Shown: one piece after another, positions 42,654 through 53,600 of the stretch
Position numbering within the stretch: position 1 is the stretch's first letter
How the letters are laid out: every line of letters starts with the position of its first letter
Assembly (NCBI RefSeq): GCF_000974425.1
Contig: NZ_CP010429.1
Coordinates: 6,620,001-6,684,000 of the forward strand
Source: Spirosoma radiotolerans
Lineage (GTDB): Bacteria > Bacteroidota > Bacteroidia > Cytophagales > Spirosomataceae
Direction of reading: 5' to 3'
Length of the DNA stretch: 64,000 nt
Notes under the pieces: generated by a model
What the model was told of the DNA's origin: nothing
What the model saw: the letters and a program-made list of their open reading frames with translations, nothing else
The model's database searches: none
Position numbers and translations under genes: made by a program

Positions 42654-42681
42654 TTGGATATTTTTTAGATACGTATCTTTG
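42654..42681 (+). promoter_or_regulatory. Bacteroidota promoter for the sugar isomerase/epimerase
   Basis: TTG (42654-42656), a 17-nt spacer and TATCTTTG (42674-42681), 21 bp before the start codon; both elements match the Bacteroidota primary-sigma consensus. Confidence 0.75.
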
Positions 42682-42702
42682 AGAACCTAACCAATCGTCC
42701 CC

Positions 42703-43560
42703 ATGACCCGTCGAGATGCCATACGGTACTCAGTTGGCGCTGGCTTAACAGCGTTATCGTATCCGGCTTTTTCTAGCACAAAAATAGGTAAAGCCGGATT
42801 TCAGATTGGTGCCTGCGACTGGTCCATTGGCCCGGCGGGCGATATAAAGGCATTTGGCATAGCGAAACAAATTGGGCTCGATGGCGTACAGGTAAGCCTG
42901 AACACGGCTTCGGATCACGATCACCTGCGAAAACCAGACATGCAGCGGGCGTACATTGATGCGGCTCGTCAGGCGGATGTTCAGATTGGTGGGTTAGCGA
43001 TTGGCCTGCTCAACACAATTCCGTACAAATCAGACTCCCGTGCAGAAATTTGGGTGCAGGATAGCGTTGACGTCGCCAAAGCCCTTGGCGTAAAAAACGT
43101 GTTGCTGGCGTTCTTCTCCAACAATGACCTAAGAAACGATCCGCAGGGTACAAAAGTCGTTATCGACCGATTGAAAGCCGTTGCCCCAAAAGCCGAAAAG
43201 GCGGGTGTCGTGTTGGGCATTGAGTCGTGGTTGTCGGCGCCTGAACTTATGGCCATTCAGGATGCGGTGAACTCGCCTGCAGTCAAGATTTATTATGATG
43301 TCTGTAATGCGTCGGATATGGGATACGATATCTTTAAGGAAATGCGCACGTTGGGTAAGGAGCGAATCTGCGAAGTTCATCTGAAAGAAAACGGCTATCT
43401 GTTAGGGCAGGGCAAGGTTAACTTGCCCGAAGTGCGGAAAACACTGGATGAGATTGGCTATGCAGGCTGGCTCCATATAGAAGGAGCCGTTCCTAAAGGG
43501 AAGCCCATGCTGGAGAGTTATGTGGAGAATAATAAGATCGTACGGAGTTTGTTTAACTAG
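42703..43560 (+). CDS. exported sugar phosphate isomerase/epimerase-like protein (TIM barrel)
   Basis: 285 residues. The N-terminus MTRRDAIRYSVGAGLTALSYPAFSS is a twin-arginine-type signal, so it is likely exported folded. The rest is an AP-endonuclease-2/xylose-isomerase-like TIM barrel: IGACDWSIG, GLDGVQVSLN, VLGIESWLSAPELMA (metal Glu), VKIYYDVCNASDMGYD, ICEVHLKENGYLLGQGKVNLPEVRKTLDEIGYAGWLHIEGAVP. Such enzymes are often paired with PVC-type dehydrogenase/haem proteins, as here. The substrate is unknown. Confidence 0.86.
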   Translation: MTRRDAIRYSVGAGLTALSYPAFSSTKIGKAGFQIGACDWSIGPAGDIKAFGIAKQIGLDGVQVSLNTASDHDHLRKPDMQRAYIDAARQADVQIGGLAIGLLNTIPYKSDSRAEIWVQDSVDVAKALGVKNVLLAFFSNNDLRNDPQGTKVVIDRLKAVAPKAEKAGVVLGIESWLSAPELMAIQDAVNSPAVKIYYDVCNASDMGYDIFKEMRTLGKERICEVHLKENGYLLGQGKVNLPEVRKTLDEIGYAGWLHIEGAVPKGKPMLESYVENNKIVRSLFN

Positions 43561-43685
43561 TGATTCGGTAAGGCAGTTTGGGGATTTTTGGATTTGATTA
43601 GGGGTAAGTATGTCTTCCTGATTGGTTCGCCGATAGGATAACAGGAATGACTGGAACAAGCCGTTTTTAAGTTATATATTGACAA

Positions 43686-46600
43686 ATGAAGGTAACGTTT
43701 TCTTTACACGCTCTTCCAGTCGTTTTCACAACGCTTGGATTCTTATATCTGGCTGGTACAACGTTCGGGCCGGGCAATCACCTGGTTGTGCCTTCGTCTG
43801 GCTACGAACCGTCTCAGCAGAAAAGCATTGTGGTTGGCGCTGATTCCAATACACTCTACCTGCCCAACGATCTGGAAGCAACGCTTTGGGCCGAAGCTCC
43901 CATGTTTTACAATCCGACCAACATGGACATCGACGCCAAAGGGCGGGTGTGGATTACAGAAGCTGTCAATTATCGAAAATTCAATAATAAAGCAGATCGT
44001 CGTCTAGACCATCCCGAAGGGGAACGGATTGTTATCCTGGAAGATACCAACGGCGATGGAAAAGCGGATGACAGTAAGGTATTCGTAACCGATCCGGAAC
44101 TAGTGTCGCCCTTGGGCATTGCTGTCATTGGCAACAAAGTGATTGTCTCCTGCGCCCCCAATCTCGTTGTTTATACGGACGAAAACGGCGACGATAAGCC
44201 CGATAAGAAAGAAATTATGTTGACCGGTTTTGGCGGCCTGGACCACGACCACGCGCTTCATGCGGTGGTAGCCGGTCCCGACGGCAAATATTACTTCAAC
44301 ACCGGAAACGCCGGTCCACACGTTGTGACCGATAAGGATGGTTGGACACTCCGGTCGGGGAGTTTGTATGTTGGTGGAACGCCCTATAACAAACTTAACC
44401 ACGGCAATCAGGTGAGCGATGACGGGCGTGTCTGGACGGGTGGCATGGCACTGCGCATCGACCCTGATGGCTCTAACCTGAAAGTGATGGCGCATAACTT
44501 CCGCAACAACTACGAAACCGCGCTGGACTCCTATGGCAACATGTGGCAGAATGACAACGACGATCAGGTTGTGGCCTGCCGCACCAGCTTTTTGATGGAA
44601 GGTGCCAATGCCGGGTATTTCAGCAGCGATGGAACCCGTTACTGGCAGGGCGATCAACGGCCGGGCCAGCCAATACCGGTTGCTCACTGGCATCAGGAAG
44701 ATCCTGGTGTGATGCCTGCTGGTGATATTTCGGGAGCAGGATCGCCTACAGGCATGGTTATGTACGAAGGCGATGAGCTTGGCCCGCAGTACCGGGGCAT
44801 GCTGTTGAGTGCCGAAGCCGGCCGAAATGTGATTTTCAGCTACAAGCCAGAGCCCGTAGGTGCTGGATTTCGACTTCCCCGGACTGATTTTATCAGTACT
44901 TTTCCGGAAGTAGATACCAACTACAAGTGGGATGCTGCCACGAATGATCCTCGCAAATGGTTCCGCCCCAGCGACGTAGCCGTTGGTACGGATGGAGCCA
45001 TCTACATTGCGGACTGGTATGACCCCGTTGTTGGTGGCCATCAGATGCAGGATAGTAAAGGCTATGGCCGTATTTATCGCATTACGCCTAAAGGTAAAAA
45101 CCTGAAAACGCCTAAAATAGACCTGCGTACCACACAGGGACAAATTGCGGCTCTTCTGAACCCAGCTGTAAACGTTCGAATGCTTGGCTTCGAGGCTCTT
45201 GCCGAACAGGGAGAAAAAGTGGTAGAGCCAGTTATGGCGTTACTGTCCTCGCCTAATCCGTATCACCGCTCACGGGCTATTTTCCTGCTGGCTCAATTGG
45301 GTGCCGAGGGCCAATTTGAAGTCGAACGCTTGTTGAAGGCCGTTGATGCACCGGTTAGGATTACGGCGTTGCGGGCCTTACGGAGCATTACGCCCGAAAA
45401 TTCTAAATCCATTCCGGCCCTGACAGCTTCCCAACGGGCTCTGTTGCCACTGATGGGCAACCTGTCTGTTGACCGGAGTGCGGCTGTCCGGCGCGAAGTG
45501 GCCATTGCCCTACGGGATGTTCCGTTCGATGAGTGCAAATACATGCTTATCAACCTGGTGAAGGGATATGATGGACAGGATCGATGGTATCTCAATGCGC
45601 TTGGTGAGGCCGCTGATGGGAAAGAAGAGGCCTTGTTTTTTGAACTTCGTCAGACTATGCCGGAAGATCCTACGAAATGGGATCAAAAAACCGCCGACAT
45701 TGTCTGGGAGCTGCATCCGCCATCGGCTGTACCCATGTTGAAAAAGCGCGCCGATAGTCCGTCGCTCACGCCCGAAGCCCGCAAGCAGGCTATTGTCACG
45801 CTTGGCTTTATCAAAAGTAAAGCTGCTGCGTTGGCCATGGTCGATTTGTCACAATCGGCCGATAAAGACGTTGCTGATCAGGCCACCTACTGGATGGGTT
45901 TTCGGCGGGGTAATGATTGGGCCAAGCTCCTGAACTGGGAAGAGATCATGCCCACACAAGTGTCTGCGAGTGAGCAGAAAATGCTGGCTAACCGACAGAT
46001 TCTATTAGACGAATATAAAACCGATGCTGAAAAGCGAAAGATTGCGTTGGAAATGGCCCGCGATCCCGAGGGTGGCCAGATTCTGGTTGGCTTAGCGGCC
46101 GATAAAAAGCTGTCGAACAAATTGATAAAAGCCGTAACGCCAACGATTCTGAAAAACCCGGATCAGAACGTCCGGACGATGGCAAAAGAATATTTTGCCA
46201 TAAAACAAGAGGCTCCGGCTGTCGTAGAAACGACCTCTGTTAGTGCAAAACCGGTTCAACCAACCGCTGTTGAATCAACTCCTGCCAAACCGGCTGATGT
46301 CACGACCAGCGTAGCAACTAGTTCAGACCCGCTCATTGCGCAAATTGCCATGCTGCCGGGTGATGAAAAATCGGGTAGAGCGGTGTTTAGAACCAATTGT
46401 GCGACGTGCCACCGACATGGGCAGCAGGGCAACGATGTTGGCCCGGAGCTAACAACTATTCATCAGAAGTTCGATAAAAATAGTTTGCTGGATGCCATTG
46501 TCCATCCGAGTGCGGGCATTGCTTTTGGGTATGAGCCCTGGCTGATTACGACCAAAAAAGGCCAGACATTTTACGGGTTTCTGGTCAGTGATGGCGAGCA

Positions 46601-46763
46601 ATCCGTTGTGGTGAAAGGAATAAAAGGCCAGAAGCACGCCATTCCAACCGCCGACATTTTTTCGCGTCGCCAGTACAAGAGCAGCCTCATGCCCGACCCT
46701 GTTGCAATGGGCCTCAGTAACCAGCAACTGGCCGATTTAACAGCTTTTCTATTGAAGCAGTAG
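43686..46763 (+). CDS. PVC-type haem-c/HEAT-repeat dehydrogenase-like protein
   Basis: 1025 residues with a signal peptide (about 1-24). The N-terminal part (about 55-470) is a beta-propeller of the membrane-bound dehydrogenase type: PTNMDIDAKGRVWITEAVNYR, DTNGDGKADDSKVF, GVMPAGDISGAGSPTGMVMYEGD, PSDVAVGTDGAIYIADWYDPVVGGHQMQD. HEAT-like helices follow (about 475-850), then a Val/Thr/Pro/Ala linker and a C-terminal cytochrome c module with NCATCHRHGQQGNDVGPEL (CxxCH at about 905) and the typical VHPSAGIAFGYEPW and SLMPDP motifs. This layout is common in Planctomycetes/Verrucomicrobia and in Spirosoma-like Bacteroidota. Likely periplasmic carbohydrate or alcohol oxidation. Confidence 0.93.
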   Translation: MKVTFSLHALPVVFTTLGFLYLAGTTFGPGNHLVVPSSGYEPSQQKSIVVGADSNTLYLPNDLEATLWAEAPMFYNPTNMDIDAKGRVWITEAVNYRKFNNKADRRLDHPEGERIVILEDTNGDGKADDSKVFVTDPELVSPLGIAVIGNKVIVSCAPNLVVYTDENGDDKPDKKEIMLTGFGGLDHDHALHAVVAGPDGKYYFNTGNAGPHVVTDKDGWTLRSGSLYVGGTPYNKLNHGNQVSDDGRVWTGGMALRIDPDGSNLKVMAHNFRNNYETALDSYGNMWQNDNDDQVVACRTSFLMEGANAGYFSSDGTRYWQGDQRPGQPIPVAHWHQEDPGVMPAGDISGAGSPTGMVMYEGDELGPQYRGMLLSAEAGRNVIFSYKPEPVGAGFRLPRTDFISTFPEVDTNYKWDAATNDPRKWFRPSDVAVGTDGAIYIADWYDPVVGGHQMQDSKGYGRIYRITPKGKNLKTPKIDLRTTQGQIAALLNPAVNVRMLGFEALAEQGEKVVEPVMALLSSPNPYHRSRAIFLLAQLGAEGQFEVERLLKAVDAPVRITALRALRSITPENSKSIPALTASQRALLPLMGNLSVDRSAAVRREVAIALRDVPFDECKYMLINLVKGYDGQDRWYLNALGEAADGKEEALFFELRQTMPEDPTKWDQKTADIVWELHPPSAVPMLKKRADSPSLTPEARKQAIVTLGFIKSKAAALAMVDLSQSADKDVADQATYWMGFRRGNDWAKLLNWEEIMPTQVSASEQKMLANRQILLDEYKTDAEKRKIALEMARDPEGGQILVGLAADKKLSNKLIKAVTPTILKNPDQNVRTMAKEYFAIKQEAPAVVETTSVSAKPVQPTAVESTPAKPADVTTSVATSSDPLIAQIAMLPGDEKSGRAVFRTNCATCHRHGQQGNDVGPELTTIHQKFDKNSLLDAIVHPSAGIAFGYEPWLITTKKGQTFYGFLVSDGEQSVVVKGIKGQKHAIPTADIFSRRQYKSSLMPDPVAMGLSNQQLADLTAFLLKQ

Positions 46764-46770
46764 TTTATAA

Positions 46771-46820
46771 TCGGATGGCGCAAGGCTGGGCCACGCTGGC
46801 TCCAGTCTTGTGCCATCCGA
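46771..46820. terminator. imperfect 19-bp palindrome between convergent genes
   Basis: Arms 46771-46789 and 46802-46820 pair with two mismatches over a 12-nt loop that could add a few more pairs (GCCA/TGGC). It lies between the convergent cytochrome and cyclophilin genes and may terminate both; no strong T tract. Confidence 0.6.
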
Positions 46821-46850
46821 TCTGCGCCAGGTGTCATGTAAGCTCATTAA

Positions 46851-47435
46851 CTACTCTTTCACTGTATACCCCTGTTTTTGCAACTCAGTGGCTGTAAGGT
46901 TAAGTATGTTCACATCGAGCTTAATAGGTGACAGGGGCGTGTTGGTGGTGTCGGTTTGAACGGCAACGATGGCGTCGATTACGTCCATCCCTTTAAAAAC
47001 CTGCCCGAATACGGTATACTTATCATCCAGACGGGCAAGGCCTTTCTTATTCTGAACAATGTAAAATTGACAGCCTGCAGAGAGCATTTGCGGGTTGTTG
47101 TCACGTCCAGCGCCAACGGCTCCATACACGTGTCTGATTGTTGGAACAAATTCCGGTTTCAACAGATAAGGTGAATCCGCAAAACCGGCTGGTGTATCAG
47201 GGCAGCCGCCCTGCGCGACAAAATTATTGATAACCCGATTAAATGTCAGCGTATCCCAATAGCCACTGTTGGCAAGCTTCATAAAGCTCGCTTTGTGGTT
47301 AGGCGTCTCGTCGTAAAGCCAGAAAAGTACCTCACCTTTATTCGTTTTGATCTGCCCGACCGGATAGGTTTTAGGCGGTTTAGGAGGAGCACAAAAAGAA
47401 CTAAGATAGACCAGGAGGAGCAGGATAGTTGGCAT
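46851..47435 (-). CDS. lipoprotein peptidylprolyl isomerase (cyclophilin)
   Basis: 194 residues from the ATG at 47435: signal peptide MPTILLLLVYLSSFCAPP with a Cys that may be lipidated. The cyclophilin-type PPIase domain shows GEVLFWLYDETPNHKASFMKLANSGYWDTLTFNRVINNFVAQGGCPD (catalytic Arg in FNRVI) and the core FYIVQNKKGLARLDDKYTVFGQVFKGMDVIDAI. It is exported and probably helps envelope protein folding. An ATG at 47498 would add 21 residues before the signal. It is divergent from the macroglobulin gene (176 bp). Confidence 0.9.
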   Translation of the reverse strand: MPTILLLLVYLSSFCAPPKPPKTYPVGQIKTNKGEVLFWLYDETPNHKASFMKLANSGYWDTLTFNRVINNFVAQGGCPDTPAGFADSPYLLKPEFVPTIRHVYGAVGAGRDNNPQMLSAGCQFYIVQNKKGLARLDDKYTVFGQVFKGMDVIDAIVAVQTDTTNTPLSPIKLDVNILNLTATELQKQGYTVKE

Positions 47436-47611
47436 GGTGGCAGCAGTTAACTGATCGGATAAGCTTAAATATAGGAAAGGAACCGTAACACAAGGCAAAA
47501 TGTCTTGAGCATTGGTTAAACCCTTCCCCTTAAATCAGAGTCATAGAGCCACTGTTGTGGAAAAACGGCTATACATTTATCTATCCCAACAGCTCACCTG
47601 CGCTATACACT

Positions 47612-50600
47612 ATGAACGCTTATTTGTCTCTTTTTTTTATGTTGATAGCTATGGCCGCGTCAGCACAGAATCGTCCACAGCCAACCTACTCCTCCGATTG
47701 GAGACGAGCCGACTCGCTGGCATCCAAAGGGTTACCCAAGTCATCGCTGGCAATTGCCAACCGAATTTATAAGGAAGCGAAAGCGACGCACAATTACCCG
47801 CAGGTAGCCAAAGCGGCTATGGCCCGGATGATTTTTCGGAGTTATTCAGATGAGGACGCCTACGTCGAACTTGTCAGATCCCTCCAGCTTGATATCGTTG
47901 AGACGCCCGAACCCGCCAAATCCGTTCTTCAATCGGTGCTGGCGGATATCTACTGGCGCTATTTTCAGCAAAATCGCTACAAGCTTTATAACAGGACTAC
48001 AGTAGGCCAGAGCACAAAAAGTCCCAACGGAGGTGGTAAAGCCAAGCCTGTCTCCACAGCTACTAATCCGGAGAAACCCGCAGACACAACCGCTGATTTC
48101 AGGACCTGGGACGCTCCCCATCTCGTAGAAGCAATCACAACAGCTTACCTGGAGTCGCTGAAAGCCAAAGACTTGTTGCAAAAAATGCCCATTGCCGCTT
48201 ATGATGTCCTTCTCGAAAAAGGTGATGCCGATGCCCGGCCCCTTCGTCCGACCCTGTATGATCTGCTGGCACATAGAGCCATTGATTTCTTTCAGAATAC
48301 AGAGCCAGACCTGCTGAAACCGGTTTTTAAATTCGATCTGGATCAGGCCAGTTATCTGGCTGCCCCTGAGGTGTTTATCCGGTTACCCATTGACAGCCGG
48401 GATTCGCTATCGGGCCGTTTTCAGGCGCTGAAACTCTATCAGCAGTTGCTAACCTTCCATTTATTAGATAAAACACCCGATGCGCTGGCCGATGTCGACG
48501 TACTTCGCTTACAATTTGTGCATCGGCATAGTGTCGTTCCGAATAAAGATTCCATTTATCGGCAGGTTCTTAACAAGCAGATTGCTCAATTTAAAAATCA
48601 ACCTGCTGAAGCCGTCTATGGCTTCCAACTGGCTACGTTTTTGGCAAATTATGGCGCTGCTGTTCGCCCGCTTGACGATGATGGGGCACTTGATCCCGAC
48701 CGACCGAATCCATCTCGCTGGAATAACAAGCAGGCCGCCGACATCTGTCAGGATTTGGTTCGCCGTTTCCCCGCGACACTGGCTGCGAGACAGGCCGCTC
48801 AACTGTTAGACCAATTAATCAAACCGTCTTATTCGTTGGGAGTAGAGCATGTGAATGCGCCCAATCAACCGTTTCGGGTATTGCTGAACTACCAGAATAT
48901 TGGCAAGGTGCTTTACCGGGTTATAAAGATTAGTGTTCCAGAATTACAGACATACCGGAGCCGGGCAAACGACGAAAAACAACAGCAGAAGTTTTTTGCT
49001 GCGCTTTTGAAACGCTCCTTCATACTTGAGAAATCTGTTACGCTGCCCAACGATGGCGACTTGAACAGGCATGCCGTAGAAATGCCACTAGCCGGATTAC
49101 CTACGGGCCACTATCTGTTGCTGGCGACTAATGAACAAAGATTTCAGCCGGAATCAGAGCTAGCGCAGCATACAACCTTTACGGTGTCTGGCCTTGGGTA
49201 CATCGCCTTACCGGGCAGCGGCACTGAATCGGATCCTTTGCTTTACGTGACGAATCGGCTTACGGGTGAGCCTGTGAAGAAGGCATCGGTAACGGTGGTA
49301 AATGCCCAATCGCTCATTGCACTCAACAACCCCAGCACTAGCCAAACCGACGCAAATGGCCGCCTGAAAATTCCGGCTAGTGCCATGCCCACCCAGGCTA
49401 GTATTCAATACCTGATCACGTCTGGCACGGATACGCTGCTTTCGGACGATCATTATTATTATCGGTACAACAACCGTCAGGAAGTTGAACAACCTCAGAC
49501 CTACGCCAAACTATTCACAGATCGGGCAATTTACCGGCCTGGTCAACTGATTTACGTAAAAGGCTTATTCTACAATGGTAAAGCGAATCAATACGCTGTT
49601 GTGGCTGGCCAAGAGGTTGACATTGAACTGCTTGATAACAATGGCGAACGTATCGCCAGGCAAACGCTCAAGACCAATGAATTCGGTACCTTCTCGGCTA
49701 CGTTTGCGGCTCCTACAGATCGGCTTACGGGTCTGATGACGATTCAAACCAGTCATGGCGGTACCAGCATTCGTGTAGAAGAGTATAAGCGGCCCACATT
49801 TGAAGTAAAGACGGACCCAATAAAGCAGTCGGTCAAACTGAGTAACACCGTAACGGTTACGGCGCTGGCCAAAACATTTTCGGGTGCAGTTGTCGATGGG
49901 GCCGCCGTTCGCTACAGAGTCGTACGGAGAGTTCGGCAACGGTGGGACGGGTGGTATTCCTGGAGTCGGGTTTCCCGAAATACAAGCCAGAGCGAGATCA
50001 CGAATGGAGTTACACAGACGGATGCGCAGGGGGCTCTCAAATTCGCCTTTGTCGCAACACCCGATCTCGAAAAATCGCGGCAGGACAACCCCGTTTTTGA
50101 GTTCGACATTACCATCGACGTAACGGATAAGGCGGGCGAAACGCGTAGCGCTACCCAAACGCTTGCTGTAGGTTATTCGGCCCTGCAGGTCAGTCTGGCT
50201 ATTCCGGAGCAGATCGAAAAGAATGAGCCGGGTTCTTTCCCGGTAAAAATCACCAATCAATCGGGCGAAAAAGTCTCGGCCAAAGGGCAGTTGATGGTTT
50301 ACCGGCTGCAACCACCCAACCGACCGCTGCGAAATCGGTTGTGGAGCCGCCCCGACAGGCAATTGCTGAGCCGGGTAGAATTCGAAAAACTGTTCCCGAA
50401 CGATCTGTATGCCAATGAGATGGACCCCAGGACCTGGCCAAAAGGCGAACTCGTTCAGCAGCAGTCGATCAACGCGCCTGCCGATTCGCTGATCAAGCCG
50501 GATATGAGCCGATACGCTCCGGGCGAGTATATAGCCGAGCTAACGGTTGTCGATTCTTCAGGAGAGACCATAAAAGAGCGCGCTTTTTTTGCCGTTGTGG

Positions 50601-53600
50601 ACGACAACCAGCCGGCAGCGTCGGCCCGAGCGGATAACTGGGTACAAGTACGCAAAGCCACCGCCGAACCAGGCGAAGAGGCCATCTTTTGGGTGGGTAC
50701 CAGTCAACCGGGCTGGGTGCTGATGACCGTTGAGGAAAATCAGAAAGTTGTTCGGCAGGAATGGGTAAAGACTGAGGGACGGCCCCGGCGCGTGGCGTTG
50801 CCTGTTACGGAAAAACAACGGGGTGGCTTTGCGGTGCATTTTGCCATGATTCAGAACGGACGTCTGTATCAGAAGTCGCAGGCCATTACGGTGCCCTTCA
50901 CCAATAAGCAGCTCACCATCGAAACGAAAACGTTCCGAAACAAGCTCAAACCCGGCGAACGCGAAGAATGGACATTAGCCATTCGTGGACTGGATAAAAA
51001 GCCCGCTGAATTAGTCGCTACGCTTTATGATGCCTCGCTGGATGCATTTGACCGGCTCGACTGGCCTACCTCGTTTTATCAGCCTTATCAAACCAATTTT
51101 TACGGCTGGCAAACCAGCAGTTTTAATGCACAGGGAAGTAATGCACTTTTCTACCGCTACCGGCCTGAGCCGCCCGTACCTGGCCGCCGATACGACCAGT
51201 TGAAATGGTCCCAGGAAGCCCTCTCGATACCTATACGGGGTTACGCATCGGGTGGGGCCGTTGCTAAAGCGAGTGCTGCCCGGGCTATGGCCGCGCCTAT
51301 GCAGAAAGGTGTTGCGAACGAATTAAACCGATTTATAACTGTTGCGGATGGTGCAGTACCCGAATCGCAGGGGTCTCCTGCGTCTCCTCCTATTACAATC
51401 AACCCGCGCCGTAATTTTAATGAAACGGCTTTCTTCATTCCACAGGCGCAGACGGATAACGAGGGACGAGTTGTCTTGAAATTTACGATGCCGGAAGCGC
51501 TTACCCGTTGGCGGCTGCTGGCTTTCGCGCATACAAAAGATCTGAAAACGGGTACGCTGGAACGGGAGATCATCACGCAGAAGGAACTGATGATAACCGC
51601 CAACGCCCCCCGTTTCCTGCGTGAAGGTGACACCATCCGGCTAACAGCCCGGATAAACAATTTAGGTGGGAAAACCCTTCCTGTGCTGGCTAGCCTTTCC
51701 TTGCTGAATGCCCTAACAAGTGAGCCAATTAATCAAAAACTGACAAAAGCTACCTTACAATCGACGGTCAGCATAGCGCCCGGAGCAGGACAGGTCGTTG
51801 GCTGGACATTGGTTGTTCCGGCGGGTCTCGAAGCCGTTACCTGCCGCCTGACGGCGCAGTCGGACCTGTTTACCGATGGCGAAGAATTTACCATTCCCGT
51901 ATTGCCTAATCGAATGCTGGTTACTGATACCAAACCGTTTTGGGTAAACGGGTCGGGACCGCGTGCAACGGAAACAAAAGACTTTGTCTTGAAGGAGTTA
52001 GCTAACCTCTCGCCCGAATTGCCGGTGCAACACGAGCGGCTCACGGTGGAGGTGACGAGTAACCCCAGTTGGTACGCGCTTCAATCACTGCCGTATCTGA
52101 TGGAATACCGTTACGAATGCGCCGAGCAGTTGTTCAGCCGATTGTATGCCAATAGCCTTGCCACGCACATCGTCAATAGCAAACCTGCTTTTAAGCAGGT
52201 GATTGCTGAGTGGCAAAAAACGCTACTGACTAGCCCCCTCCAGGCAAATGAAAGCTTAAAAGCCGTTACACTGGAGAACTCACCCTGGTTGGCCGAGGCT
52301 CGATCTGAGGCAGATAGGCAGGCGAAACTAGGCCAGTTATTAGACGCTAATCGGATGGGAACTGAGCAAATACAGGCATTTGAAAAATTGAAGCAGTTGC
52401 AAACCGGGGGTGGTTTCACTTGGTTTGGCGGTATGCAGCCAAATCTGACAATGACCTTACACATCCTGAGCGGCTTTGGCCACTTGCAGAAATTAGGTGT
52501 TACGTTTCCGGCTGAAATGCAGGACGATTTGAGCGAAATGAAAACCCAGGCTATCCAGTTTGCCGATGCGGAGATCAAACGGTGGATTAATGAACAGAAA
52601 AAGATTGATGAGAAGACAAAAGGTAAACGGGCTTCTTCGTGGTATTTCTCGGCTACACAATACCTGTATGCCCGTAGCTTTTACCTGAACATACCCATCG
52701 ATAAAGCTGTACTGGCTTACCTGAAACAACAAGTGGCCGATGATTGGCTAAAGCAAAGTCTGCAAGGGCAGGCGTTAAGTGCCCTGGCCCTTAATCGGCT
52801 TGGCGATATTAAAACGGCGGATGGTATTCTGCGTTCGCTGCGCGAGCGGGCCCGTGAATCGGAGGAATTGGGTATGTACTGGCCCGAAAACCAGAGCGGC
52901 CTATATTGGTACCAAACACCTATTGAAACCCAGGCTTATCTGATCGAAGCCTTTGACGAAATAAAGCAGGATCGGGCTTCGGCCGATGCAATGAAACGCT
53001 GGCTGCTGCGGCAGAAACAGACCCAGTCTTGGTCATCGACCAAGGCCACCACGGAAGCCGTTTATGCACTCTTGCTGCGAGGAAGCGACTGGCTGAATAC
53101 GGGCGTAAATACACGCGTAAGCCTGGGCGGGCAGTCCATTGACAGTCGGGTAACAAAGTCGGATGCCATAACGGGTTATCAGAAAGTGACGTATGCCGCC
53201 AGTGAAATCAAACCGGAAATGGGGACGATTCAGATCACGAAAACCGGCGATGGCCCGGCCTGGGGTGCGTTGTACTGGCAACATTTCGAACCACTCGACC
53301 GGGTTATGCCGGGTAGCGCCGGTTTATCTGTCCAGAAAACGCTCTATGTGCAGCACGATTCACCGGGCGGACCGGTCATTACGCCCGTGTCGTCACAAAC
53401 GGCCATCAAACCCGGCGATATGATCAAAGTGCGGCTCGTACTCAAAACGGACCGGCTCATGGAGTATGTTCACCTGAAAGATGGGCGGGCGTCGGGATTT
53501 GAGCCGGCAGCAGCTTTATCGGGCTACAAATACCAGAATGGCCTGGGTTATTATCAGTCGCCCCGCGATGCCAGCACGGATTTTTTTCTGAATTACCTGC

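Noticed and set aside
44100..45143. 347-codon antisense frame in the PVC-type cytochrome gene
   Set aside because: Long antisense frames are expected from codon bias; the translation resembles no protein family.
49565..50362. 265-codon antisense frame in the macroglobulin gene
   Set aside because: Shadow of the real gene; low-complexity, basic translation.
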